From: Saprospiraceae bacterium
Lineage (GTDB): Bacteria; Bacteroidota; Bacteroidia; Chitinophagales; Saprospiraceae
Length of the DNA stretch: 27,118 nt
Assembly (NCBI GenBank): GCA_013042795.1
Contig: JABDPK010000220.1
Span: 1 to 27,118, forward strand
Direction of reading: 5' to 3'
Below, in pieces: positions 7,945-15,713 of this stretch. Each line of letters starts with the position of its first letter. Positions within the stretch are counted from its first letter, which is position 1. The notes under the pieces are model-generated. The model was not told the origin of the DNA and ran no database searches. It saw nothing but the letters and a program-made list of their open reading frames with translations. The translations under genes were made by a program, and so were the position numbers.

Positions 7945-8349
7945 ATGGCATTTGAGACAGAAGGTATCCTTCACAAGGTATTCGATACAGAAAGCAAGAC
8001 AGCATCATTCCAGGCAAGGGAATTTGTAATTAAACATGAAGGCAATTATCCCCAATTCATAAAATTCCAGTTGACTCAGGATCGTTGCGACCTCATCAGC
8101 AACTTCAAAGAAGGTGATATGATCAAGGTTCATTTTGATCTCAGGGGAAGAGAATGGAATGAAAAGTATTTCACGAACCTAAATGCATGGCGGATTGAGG
8201 CTTCTCAAGCTCAACAAGTTCCTGATATCGCTTCAGAAATAAACGCTCCTGTTACCCAGGAATCAGGATTTGACACCCTGATTGAACCGGTAAAACCTGA
8301 AGGAGGACAAAATATATCAGCAGAAGACTTTGATGATCTTCCTTTCTGA
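7945..8349 (+). CDS. DUF3127 OB-fold protein with SSB-like acidic C-terminal tip
   Basis: The N-terminal ~90 residues match DUF3127, a Bacteroidota family with an OB-fold like single-stranded DNA-binding proteins: E-G-I-L-H-K-V-F, F-Q-A-R-E-F-V-I, I-K-F-Q-L-T-Q-D-R-C, F-D-L-R-G-R-E-W, and Y-F-T-N-L-N-A-W-R-I. A disordered linker rich in Pro, Glu and Gln follows, and the protein ends in D-F-D-D-L-P-F. That tip closely resembles the D-D-D-I-P-F peptide by which SSB recruits repair and replication proteins. The likely role is single-stranded DNA or RNA binding; this is inference from layout. The end of the gene overlaps the start of the next by 17 bases. Confidence 0.85.
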   Translation: MAFETEGILHKVFDTESKTASFQAREFVIKHEGNYPQFIKFQLTQDRCDLISNFKEGDMIKVHFDLRGREWNEKYFTNLNAWRIEASQAQQVPDIASEINAPVTQESGFDTLIEPVKPEGGQNISAEDFDDLPF

Positions 8350-8908
8350 TATCTCAAAACGGCTCATATTAGGCTTTGTCCTGTATATTTCATTTCTCAA
8401 TATTCTTGTTGCACAGACTTATCTTACAGGCGTCAGTACCAAGTGGGATGATGCATTTTTTGAATGGCAGGTTTATGCCTTTGAGAATGAAGAAGAAACA
8501 GAAGGTGAACTTCGATTAAAATGGCCATTTAAAAATGATTGGACAGAATGGGTTTTAGATATCGAAGATCAATATTTCACAATCAGGCTCAGGTACAGGA
8601 ATGTCCTGGATCATTGGGAAATTAGAGGAGGTGATGTCCTCGTTGAAATGAAGCCAATCTGGTTAAACGATTATACTCAATGGCGTATATCATATAATAG
8701 CGAAAGAATTAAGTGGAAAACTCAATATCCTAATGATCTTAATTATTGGTTTTATGAGGATGATGCAAATGGATTTGCGGAGTTTTATACCATTTATCGA
8801 AATGATCCCAGGGACTGGGAGTTTAATGATCAAACCGAGAACATTCCTTTCGAAGTAAAACTGGCAATGGCCTTTATCAGTATCTATTATTCTACACCCA
8901 AATCATGA
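8333..8908 (+). CDS. Secreted Trp/Tyr-rich protein of unknown function (191 aa)
   Basis: The start is ATG 8333 (an adjacent in-frame TTG lies at 8330). It lies inside the last codons of the DUF3127 gene in another frame, and no later methionine would keep the signal peptide. Residues ~10-28 are hydrophobic (L-I-L-G-F-V-L-Y-I-S-F-L-N-I-L-V-A-Q). The mature protein is beta-rich and packed with W, Y, D and E; phrases such as W-T-E-W-V-L-D-I-E and Y-T-Q-W-R-I-S-Y recur with a spacing that suggests repeated beta-strands. I do not recognise the family. Its TGA stop overlaps the stop of the convergent bcp gene in the palindrome TCATGA. Confidence 0.75.
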   Translation: MIFLSDISKRLILGFVLYISFLNILVAQTYLTGVSTKWDDAFFEWQVYAFENEEETEGELRLKWPFKNDWTEWVLDIEDQYFTIRLRYRNVLDHWEIRGGDVLVEMKPIWLNDYTQWRISYNSERIKWKTQYPNDLNYWFYEDDANGFAEFYTIYRNDPRDWEFNDQTENIPFEVKLAMAFISIYYSTPKS

Positions 8909-9391
8909 AACAGATGCAGAATCGGCTTCAATGGCATCAAGTTCAGCCAGGATCTGTTCCCCATGGCTTTTTGTAACCACTTTCTTAATAATACTTGATA
9001 CTACTCCATTTTCATCAACAATCACTGTGGTTCTGTAGACGCCTGTTATCTCTCTTCCCATAAACTTTTTTGGACCCCAGAGGCCAAAATCCATAATCAT
9101 TTTCTTTTCAGTATCTGCCAGCAATGAATATTGAAATTCATATTTATCAATAAATTTTTGATGTTTCTTTGACTTATCCGGACTGACTCCAAATATTTTA
9201 TACCCTCTTTTCTTGATATCCCTGAAATTATCCCTGATGCTGCAAGCCTCTTTAGTACATCCTGGGGAATCATCCTTCGGATAAAAGAAAAGAACATATT
9301 TGCTACCTAGCAATGAGTTGTTTGATACAAACTCTTCTTTTTCATTAGGCAACTCAAACTCAGGCAATTTTTCACCAACTTTAATATTCAT
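8903..9391 (-). CDS. bcp: Thiol peroxidase Bcp/PrxQ (atypical peroxiredoxin)
   Basis: Bcp reduces hydrogen and organic peroxides using an active-site cysteine recycled by thioredoxin. The start at ATG 9391 (M-N-I-K-V-G-E-K) gives 162 residues, the usual length; an upstream in-frame start at 9433 adds an unsupported extension. The signature F-F-Y-P-K-D-D-S-P-G-C45-T-K-E-A-C50 has the peroxidatic C45 and the resolving C50 of the PrxQ type. Also visible are G-V-S-P-D and G-V-Y-R-T-T-V-I-V-D near the end. It is the last gene of the long minus-strand array, 70 bp after the M23 peptidase gene, so it may be read through or have its own promoter. Confidence 0.95.
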   Translation of the reverse strand: MNIKVGEKLPEFELPNEKEEFVSNNSLLGSKYVLFFYPKDDSPGCTKEACSIRDNFRDIKKRGYKIFGVSPDKSKKHQKFIDKYEFQYSLLADTEKKMIMDFGLWGPKKFMGREITGVYRTTVIVDENGVVSSIIKKVVTKSHGEQILAELDAIEADSASVS

Positions 9392-9461
9392 GATTTTTTC
9401 TTGATTTACCTTATACAACCAGAAGGTGGGCATATTGTTTGGAACTGTTCAAATTAATTCT

Positions 9462-11144
9462 TCACTTGATCATTCTGATGTATTCATCTGAATTGCCACA
9501 ATGATCCGTCACAACAAGTCTGAATTCAAAAGGTTTCTGCGGCAGTTTCTCAAAATCATTAAATATGAGCATATCGTTTTTTTTGTCATATTTCATTAAC
9601 AACCATTGGCCGCCGGCTTCAGCCTTAAACTCCAGGTCGTCCACCTTTCCATCAGGAATCAGATTGTCTTTAATCCTGAATCTCCAGGCTGATGATTGTG
9701 AAAGCGACATACTCAATGGTTCTATGTCAGGAGGGACGATATCTTTAAATAAACTGAATTTACCCAATTGATCTATATAGCTTACAAATTTTCCATTCTC
9801 CTTTTCAAGGCCGAAATGTATCAACCTGCCCTTGTCATCTTTTGATACCATCGTCCACATCTTCGCGTCAAGTTCCTGGTAGTTCCCTATGCTGATTTTG
9901 TAATAGGTACTAACGGGAACAGATGAAGATCCCAGTTCCAGGGTCATGCATTCCTGGTTTTCTATAACATCCTTTATTGAGCGCGCATATATCTGTTGCG
10001 GACTAAAAAATGTATTCTTGCTGAAGCTTACATTAAAGATCCCTGCCTTAAGTTCAGTCAAAGTATCACACAGGGCCGGATTCTGATCGGGGACAAGTTC
10101 ATCCTCAGCTTTTCTGAGTGTGAAATGGACGTCAGAATTATTCCCGAACAAATCAAAAACCTCGATTCTTATATCCTGCCTTCGATCCTTTTTCACTTCA
10201 ATGATCCCTGAACCAAAATCTCGATAATGTGAAAAAGGGTTACATGATTGCCGATACAATAAATAGATCTTCTGCCCGTAAATTTTTCTTTTGGAGTAAT
10301 CAATAAAAGCGTTCAGGAAGCGATTCTCATCAAATGAAAATCGCTCAGCCTGCCATGAAAAAATCAACGAATCATTTTCAAATACTTTATAACCATGAAT
10401 CCCATTTTTGTTGGAAGATCCATCCATGAGATCGAACATTTGAAGTCCAAATGCAATATATCGGGATTGCGCAATTACCTCATCCTTGTATAATTGAAAT
10501 CCAGGCTTATTCTGGTTGAAATACCTGATATCATCGGAAATCATTTCCAATTCGTCACCCAAATGATAGACATGAAGGCTTTGAATAACGGGTGCCCTGG
10601 AATCGGTTGGACCTAATCCCAGTAATTCAGGATTTATTGGTTCTTCAGTCCTGGTATCTCTCAATTCAAAATGCAGGTGTGGTCCGAATGATCTTCCTGA
10701 ATTTCCCATCGTCCCAATCACATCACCTTGCCCGACCATAAACTTGCCAGGTGGCAAATAAATATCAATCTCAAACCTTTGATACTTATACTGCAAATAC
10801 TTCACATACTGTGCTATTTCTTCAGAATAACTATCCAGATGCGCATACAAAGAAGTATGCCCTGTTACAGGATGATCAATATATAAGGCATTTCCATAAG
10901 ATCCACTCTGTATCTTGATTCTGGAAACATAGCCATCATGTACAGATCTGATAAGATCCCCTGATCTTCCTGCTGAAGATTTAATATCAATGCCGGAATG
11001 AAAATGATTGTTCCTTATCTCCATAAAATTCCCGGTAAGTCTTATCTGGTGATCTACAGGAGATTGGTATGTTATAGAGTCACTTGCATGCAATACATGT
11101 ACAAATAATAAAAGAAAGAAAACCTGTTTTAAAGTCCTATCCAT
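9462..11144 (-). CDS. M23 (LytM-type) metallopeptidase, secreted
   Basis: This is a predicted periplasmic zinc endopeptidase or LytM-type regulator acting on peptidoglycan. The start is ATG 11144; an alternative ATG at 11150 adds two residues (numbers below use the longer form). A signal peptide (V-F-F-L-L-L-F-V-H-V-L-H-A) is followed directly by the M23 domain. The zinc ligands are present: H51-S-G-I-D55, H104 (Y-A-H-L-D), and H158-L-H160. The ~390-residue C-terminal part is beta-rich and unlike common M23 partners; it occurs in Bacteroidota M23 proteins of this size. The start overlaps the end of meaB by 8 bases, which implies translational coupling. With all ligands kept, enzymatic activity is likely. 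Confidence 0.9.
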   Translation of the reverse strand: MDRTLKQVFFLLLFVHVLHASDSITYQSPVDHQIRLTGNFMEIRNNHFHSGIDIKSSAGRSGDLIRSVHDGYVSRIKIQSGSYGNALYIDHPVTGHTSLYAHLDSYSEEIAQYVKYLQYKYQRFEIDIYLPPGKFMVGQGDVIGTMGNSGRSFGPHLHFELRDTRTEEPINPELLGLGPTDSRAPVIQSLHVYHLGDELEMISDDIRYFNQNKPGFQLYKDEVIAQSRYIAFGLQMFDLMDGSSNKNGIHGYKVFENDSLIFSWQAERFSFDENRFLNAFIDYSKRKIYGQKIYLLYRQSCNPFSHYRDFGSGIIEVKKDRRQDIRIEVFDLFGNNSDVHFTLRKAEDELVPDQNPALCDTLTELKAGIFNVSFSKNTFFSPQQIYARSIKDVIENQECMTLELGSSSVPVSTYYKISIGNYQELDAKMWTMVSKDDKGRLIHFGLEKENGKFVSYIDQLGKFSLFKDIVPPDIEPLSMSLSQSSAWRFRIKDNLIPDGKVDDLEFKAEAGGQWLLMKYDKKNDMLIFNDFEKLPQKPFEFRLVVTDHCGNSDEYIRMIK

Positions 11145-12174
11145 AAACATTCTTCACAAATTCTTTGAGTTTAAACAGGCATTCTGACATGCTCGACTTT
11201 CCTTCCTTTAAAGATCTTGATAAATCCGATATATAGCTGGATATTTTGCTATCCTTCAAAATGGCTTTCAGAAGAATATCAGCAGAATATTTTTCAAATT
11301 GAATCATTGAATTCGAGATACGAACCTTGAACAGATTTCCCTCATTAATCAGCTGACTAAAATATTTATCGATCAATGAGAATATTTCTTTTGATCGACC
11401 TGTATGATCTACTGAAGAATACATTAATGCTTTTGTTTTCCACCCCCACTTGTTTGGGAGCATTAACTTCAAGGCTGTATTGTATGCATCATAGGAAAGT
11501 CGGGCTTTATTCAGCAGTTCACCATCGGATTTATTCACGATCACGATATCTGCCATTTCCATGATACCTCGTTTAATACCCTGCAAATCGTCCCCTCCGC
11601 CTGGCTGGAGTAATAAAATAAAACAATCAACAAGGAATCGCACTTCGTATTCAGATTGGCCTACACCGACGGTCTCAATAAATATATAATCGAATCCTGC
11701 GCGCTGACAAATAGATACGGCCAGTGATGTGGATGGTGCAACACCACCAAGAGAACTGGAAGACGAAGTTGGTCTGATAAAACAGCCTGGTTTATGCGCA
11801 ATATCTTCCATTCTGGTTTTATCACCCAGTATACTGCCTTTACTTATTCTGCTCGATGGATCAACGGGAAGGATAGCAATATTGTGAGATCGATGCAGCA
11901 GGTCTGCCCCAATGGAATTCAGGAAAGTACTTTTACCTACTCCGGGGGATCCTGACACTGCGATTATCCTGCAATCTTCTTTTATTGAAGTTTCAGAAAT
12001 CACATTCTGAACGAAAGCCTGATCGACGTCTAGATGACTTTCTGCCTTTGAAATAAGGAATGACAGGACATCAGTATGCCTGTGTTTTACACCCTGAATA
12101 CATTCTTCAAGAGTATAATTCCGTCCGGGACCTTTACGGAAACCCGGGTTAATATTCTTAATTTCTTTTGCCAA
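11137..12174 (-). CDS. meaB: MeaB/ArgK-type G3E GTPase, methylmalonyl-CoA mutase chaperone
   Basis: MeaB protects and reloads adenosylcobalamin-dependent methylmalonyl-CoA mutase in the cytoplasm. The 345-residue length fits. Visible motifs: Walker A G75-S-P-G-V-G-K-S-T83, the Mg/GTP site V-D-P-S-S, E-T-V-G-V-G-Q-S-E (the switch region typical of this family), and the guanine-specificity motif N-K-S-D. A C-terminal helical dimerisation region follows. No mutase subunit gene is in the window; in many genomes meaB lies next to it. Here it follows the ABC ATPase gene after 8 bp and overlaps the M23 gene, so it seems to have been captured in an envelope-related operon. Confidence 0.93.
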   Translation of the reverse strand: MAKEIKNINPGFRKGPGRNYTLEECIQGVKHRHTDVLSFLISKAESHLDVDQAFVQNVISETSIKEDCRIIAVSGSPGVGKSTFLNSIGADLLHRSHNIAILPVDPSSRISKGSILGDKTRMEDIAHKPGCFIRPTSSSSSLGGVAPSTSLAVSICQRAGFDYIFIETVGVGQSEYEVRFLVDCFILLLQPGGGDDLQGIKRGIMEMADIVIVNKSDGELLNKARLSYDAYNTALKLMLPNKWGWKTKALMYSSVDHTGRSKEIFSLIDKYFSQLINEGNLFKVRISNSMIQFEKYSADILLKAILKDSKISSYISDLSRSLKEGKSSMSECLFKLKEFVKNVYG

Positions 12175-12182
12175 TACAAATA

Positions 12183-12986
12183 TTACATTTCGGATACCGA
12201 GACCATGCGGTCTTCAACTTCATGTACCAAAGATACATATTGAGGGTTTCGTTTCACCAGTCGGTCACGTTGAAGTGGTAAATCTATATGAATATGTTCA
12301 ACAAATCTTGATGGTTGCGATTTCATAATATAGATATCATCGGCCAGGTATACAGCTTCCGAGATATCATGTGTCACAAAAACAATTGTTGATTGAAATT
12401 TATGCCAGATATTTGTCAGAAGATCCTGCATATTAAGCCTGGTCTTTATATCAAGTGCACCAAAAGGTTCATCCATCAGCAATACTTTGGGACTGGCCAG
12501 CAATGATCTTGCAATGGCCACCCGTTGCAGCTGACCACCGGACAGGCTGGGATACTGAGCATATTTCTTCTCATGTCCTTCAAGTCCAACAAGACGGATC
12601 AGTTCCATTGCCCTGTCTTCCCTTTCGTCCTTTTTCATTCCCTGAAACTTCAATGCCAGTGATACATTTTCGAGAACAGTCATCCAGGGCAATGAAGAAT
12701 ATTGCTGAAAAACCATACTTACTCTTTGACTTGAATCGACTTCTCTTCCATTGAGTTTGACAGTACCCTGAGTGGGTTCCTGTAAACCGGCAATATATCT
12801 TAGAATCGTGGATTTACCGCAACCAGACATTCCCAGGATAACCACAAATTGGCCCTGATCAGGTTTATCTTCTATAATAAAGTTCAGATCCTTTATGATC
12901 CAGTTCTGGCCACCATCATAGCTTTGGCCTATGCCTTGCAATTCAATGATATTCTTTTGATCCGGGTTATCAGGAAACAGGTTCAC
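12183..12986 (-). CDS. ABC transporter ATPase (nitrate/sulfonate/taurine importer-like)
   Basis: This is the cytoplasmic nucleotide-binding subunit for the permease encoded just upstream. At 267 residues it is single-domain and complete: Walker A G52-M-S-G-C-G-K-S-T60, Q-loop M-V-F-Q-Q (91-95), signature L-S-G-G-Q (148-152), Walker B V-L-L-M-D-E-P (168-174), D-loop and H-loop (F-V-T-H-D). Overall it is most like the SsuB/TauB/NrtD group, which matches the NMT1/SsuA-like binding domain of the partner protein. Its start overlaps the permease stop by 17 bases. The substrate cannot be told from the sequence. Confidence 0.93.
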   Translation of the reverse strand: MNLFPDNPDQKNIIELQGIGQSYDGGQNWIIKDLNFIIEDKPDQGQFVVILGMSGCGKSTILRYIAGLQEPTQGTVKLNGREVDSSQRVSMVFQQYSSLPWMTVLENVSLALKFQGMKKDEREDRAMELIRLVGLEGHEKKYAQYPSLSGGQLQRVAIARSLLASPKVLLMDEPFGALDIKTRLNMQDLLTNIWHKFQSTIVFVTHDISEAVYLADDIYIMKSQPSRFVEHIHIDLPLQRDRLVKRNPQYVSLVHEVEDRMVSVSEM

Positions 12987-14052
12987 TTGGTTTAGTTTTA
13001 GTTTGTAAAAAGAGTGATTTACTCTTCATAAATGCCCTTCTTCCTTTATAGAATATAATAGACAACAGAATGGTATGTACAACCCAGCAGGTATTTCCGA
13101 AAAAATAGTCCAATACCTGGATGCCAAGGAAACCAGTCATTTCATTGACTGCCAGAACCAGGTAAATACCCAATAAGATCCAGACAAACGTATTAAATCC
13201 ATAATCAAAAATTGTATCCCATAAAGATGTCTCGGATTGTTTTCGATACTGATTATTCTGCTGGTATTTATGTGGAAATAATTCTTTATCTAATCTCACA
13301 AAAATCCGATCCTGGATAATTCCAATTAAAATGATAAGTAATAAAACTGCAAAAGTTTTATCTACGCGTCCCTGTCGTTGACCTACCCTGAAAATCATGG
13401 CACCCAGGCCGCCCTGGCTGCCAATACCTTCTGCAACAACAATATAAGTCCATGAAATCGCAGTTAAAACCCTGATGTCGTCAATAAGCCGTGACATCAC
13501 AGAAGGGATATAGACCGACCTTATCGTCTGCCAGTCTGTAGCTCCGATTGTATATACCGTTTTTATATAAACATCTTTAACCTCATTGATTCTCTGTACA
13601 ACCACAGGCAGAAGAAAAATCAGAATTCCAAATGCCAGGAAATTTACTTTCATTGATGTATCAATACCAAACCAAACAATGAATAGTCCTGTTGTTGCAG
13701 CCAGGGGAACAAATCTGACCGCATCGATGGTTCTTTGGTACATACCTTTAAACAAGGGGTATAAGCCGATAAGAAATCCCAAAGGCAAAGTCAGGATCAG
13801 AGCTTTTACATAGCCAGCCAGATTCAGTCCAATGGATTTGAACATATTCTGAATGAGATTATTTTCCAGGTATAATTCCTGGTATGCTGACAATACTTTC
13901 AAAGGATTTGGAAGAATGCTGGGCATCATGATCGGATTTTCTCCCATCGTGAGAATAAACCATATCATCAGGATGGAAGCTACACCAAGAACCTCAAGCA
14001 GCAACCGCCACTTTCCCGGAACATTTCCTCGTAATTTAAACAGCCAGCTCAT
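12970..14052 (-). CDS. ABC transporter permease with C-terminal membrane extension
   Basis: This is the inner-membrane subunit of the binding-protein-dependent transporter. The core (about residues 15-270) looks like an SsuC/TauC-type BPD_transp_1 domain, with hydrophobic helices and an EAA-like loop (Y-T-I-G-A-T-D-W-Q-T-I-R-S-V-Y-I-P) for docking on the ATPase. The protein is 360 residues against the usual ~250-280. The extra C-terminal ~80 residues hold two further hydrophobic segments (F-V-W-I-L-L-G-I-Y-L-V-L-A-V and C-W-V-V-H-T-I-L-L-S-I-I-F-Y) and a basic tail. The extension is unusual and may contact the other envelope proteins of this operon. It starts 6 bp after the binding-protein gene. 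Confidence 0.92.
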   Translation of the reverse strand: MSWLFKLRGNVPGKWRLLLEVLGVASILMIWFILTMGENPIMMPSILPNPLKVLSAYQELYLENNLIQNMFKSIGLNLAGYVKALILTLPLGFLIGLYPLFKGMYQRTIDAVRFVPLAATTGLFIVWFGIDTSMKVNFLAFGILIFLLPVVVQRINEVKDVYIKTVYTIGATDWQTIRSVYIPSVMSRLIDDIRVLTAISWTYIVVAEGIGSQGGLGAMIFRVGQRQGRVDKTFAVLLLIILIGIIQDRIFVRLDKELFPHKYQQNNQYRKQSETSLWDTIFDYGFNTFVWILLGIYLVLAVNEMTGFLGIQVLDYFFGNTCWVVHTILLSIIFYKGRRAFMKSKSLFLQTKTKPSEPVS

Positions 14053-14058
14053 TTAAGA

Positions 14059-15681
14059 TTAAGCTGGAATTAGCTGGAATTCTGTCCTTCTGTTTTTAGC
14101 CTTACAGGATTCTGTTGCATTGGTTTCACAACCTGTTACAGGTTTATCAGGTCCATTGCCTACAATGACAAATCTGTTTGGATTCATTCCATAGGATGCT
14201 TGAAGATACCCTGCCACAGATTGAGCTCTTTTCCTGGATAATTCCATATTCATTTGCCGTCCTCCAACATTATCTGTATTTCCTTCTACCCTTACTTTCA
14301 CATTACCAAATGATTTTGCGATTTCAGCGAATTGAAGATCAATGATAGTCTTGGCATTCTCAGATAAAGTAAACTGTCCTGTCGCAAAATTTATACTGAC
14401 TGGTTTGGTCGCAAATGCAGGGATCGTTTTATCGGCGGAGGAAGCAGGTCTAAAATCCTTATCTTTTTCAGCTGAATATTGTGTGCCCTGGAGTTTGCTG
14501 TCAGCAGACCTGATCGGACCGGTACTGATAACACTTCTCCAACTGGGACCAAGTTTTTCATTATCTCCCATCTGAACAAATCTTTGATTCATCTTGTCAT
14601 AGAGATCACCTCCTTTCATTCCACGGAAGCTGTTATTCAAACCAAAGAAATTGATATTATCACCATGACTTGTATAATAGACATTATCCATCATGCCTTT
14701 GGCATCTTCAACAGAAACTTCGCAGAACTCGGCAAGATATTTCGCTGCTTTCTCTGCATTACCCGGGTTTTTTAATTCTGCTACAGCACGCATCCATCCT
14801 TCATAAAACCCATCAAATAATTCTTTTTTGGAATCAATGACACTTTGTTTGGCAAACATGATGTCACCGATAATATGTGACTGCTCCCTTGTCGTCAGTA
14901 GAATTTTGGATCCGGGTACATCCCTTGTAGCTATAATATCATCCGGACTCCAGACTACTGCTGCATCGACGTCTGGTGATCTGAACAATTCAGCGGCCTT
15001 AAGGTTATCAGAGGTTTTCACCAATTGTACATCATCGATTGAGAGTCCTGCAGATTCAAGGGCAGTTACAAGCATTGTTTGTGCAGGTGCCGGAACAGCA
15101 AGAGCGATTTTTTTACCTTTCAGATCATTAACTGTTTTGATCCCTCTTTTGACGATTATGGCATCACCACCTCTTGACCAATCAACCTGCATAAACGCTT
15201 TTGGTTCCATGGATGCCAGGTCGTCTGGTGCAGTATAAAAAGAAAATGCATCAGCAGTTTGTACCAAAACATCGTATTCATCGGCAATCCATGCATTCAA
15301 AGCATTCATAAGATCATTTTCCATTTTGAAATCGACCTTCATGTTATAGTCTTTGTAAAATCGACTTCTTGTATTTGCTTCGGCACCTTCATTGAAATAA
15401 AGTCCGGGTGCATACCCACCCCACATTACAAGCTGGACCTTAAGTGTATTTTCATCCCCTTCACTATCGGATCTATTGAATAATCCACCACTTTTTTTCT
15501 CGGATGAACTCTTTGCGTCAGAAGTTCCTGAATTATTATTGGCTTGTTCCTGTTCAGCTTTGTTTTTAAGGTTTTCTCCTACCTGGGTATTGTTCAATAA
15601 CCATTGACCTCCAAAAAACAGGAGCGCCAGAATGAGGATTGTTATTATAAGTTTTGAAAATATTGTTAATCGTCGTGCCAT
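14059..15681 (-). CDS. Membrane-anchored substrate-binding protein fused to OmpA peptidoglycan-binding domain
   Basis: This 540-residue fusion has an uncleaved-looking hydrophobic anchor at residues 9-29, a Ser/Asn/Lys-rich linker (30-78), an NMT1/SsuA-type periplasmic binding domain (about 80-400; V-M-W-G-G-Y-A-P, D-L-K-G-K-K-I-A-L, D-A-A-V-V-W-S-P-D), and an OmpA C-terminal domain (427-540). The OmpA part keeps the peptidoglycan-contact pattern: G-N-T-D470-N-V-G, the N-M-E-L-S-R-K-R-A-Q-S-V helix, and the N-R-R-T-E-F end, with a likely disulphide (C518/C526). It could link inner membrane to cell wall while sensing a ligand. Such fusions are known in databases as substrate-binding/OmpA family proteins. 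The ligand is unknown; a plain lipoprotein reading is excluded by the missing lipobox. Confidence 0.92.
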   Translation of the reverse strand: MARRLTIFSKLIITILILALLFFGGQWLLNNTQVGENLKNKAEQEQANNNSGTSDAKSSSEKKSGGLFNRSDSEGDENTLKVQLVMWGGYAPGLYFNEGAEANTRSRFYKDYNMKVDFKMENDLMNALNAWIADEYDVLVQTADAFSFYTAPDDLASMEPKAFMQVDWSRGGDAIIVKRGIKTVNDLKGKKIALAVPAPAQTMLVTALESAGLSIDDVQLVKTSDNLKAAELFRSPDVDAAVVWSPDDIIATRDVPGSKILLTTREQSHIIGDIMFAKQSVIDSKKELFDGFYEGWMRAVAELKNPGNAEKAAKYLAEFCEVSVEDAKGMMDNVYYTSHGDNINFFGLNNSFRGMKGGDLYDKMNQRFVQMGDNEKLGPSWRSVISTGPIRSADSKLQGTQYSAEKDKDFRPASSADKTIPAFATKPVSINFATGQFTLSENAKTIIDLQFAEIAKSFGNVKVRVEGNTDNVGGRQMNMELSRKRAQSVAGYLQASYGMNPNRFVIVGNGPDKPVTGCETNATESCKAKNRRTEFQLIPA

Positions 15682-15713
15682 TATTACTTGTGTTATTGAT
15701 TTCTAAAATTTAA

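Noticed and set aside
12183..15681. Naming the transporter a phosphate, nitrate or taurine importer
   Set aside because: The binding domain is only broadly NMT1/SsuA-like and no ligand-specific residues can be assigned from sequence alone.
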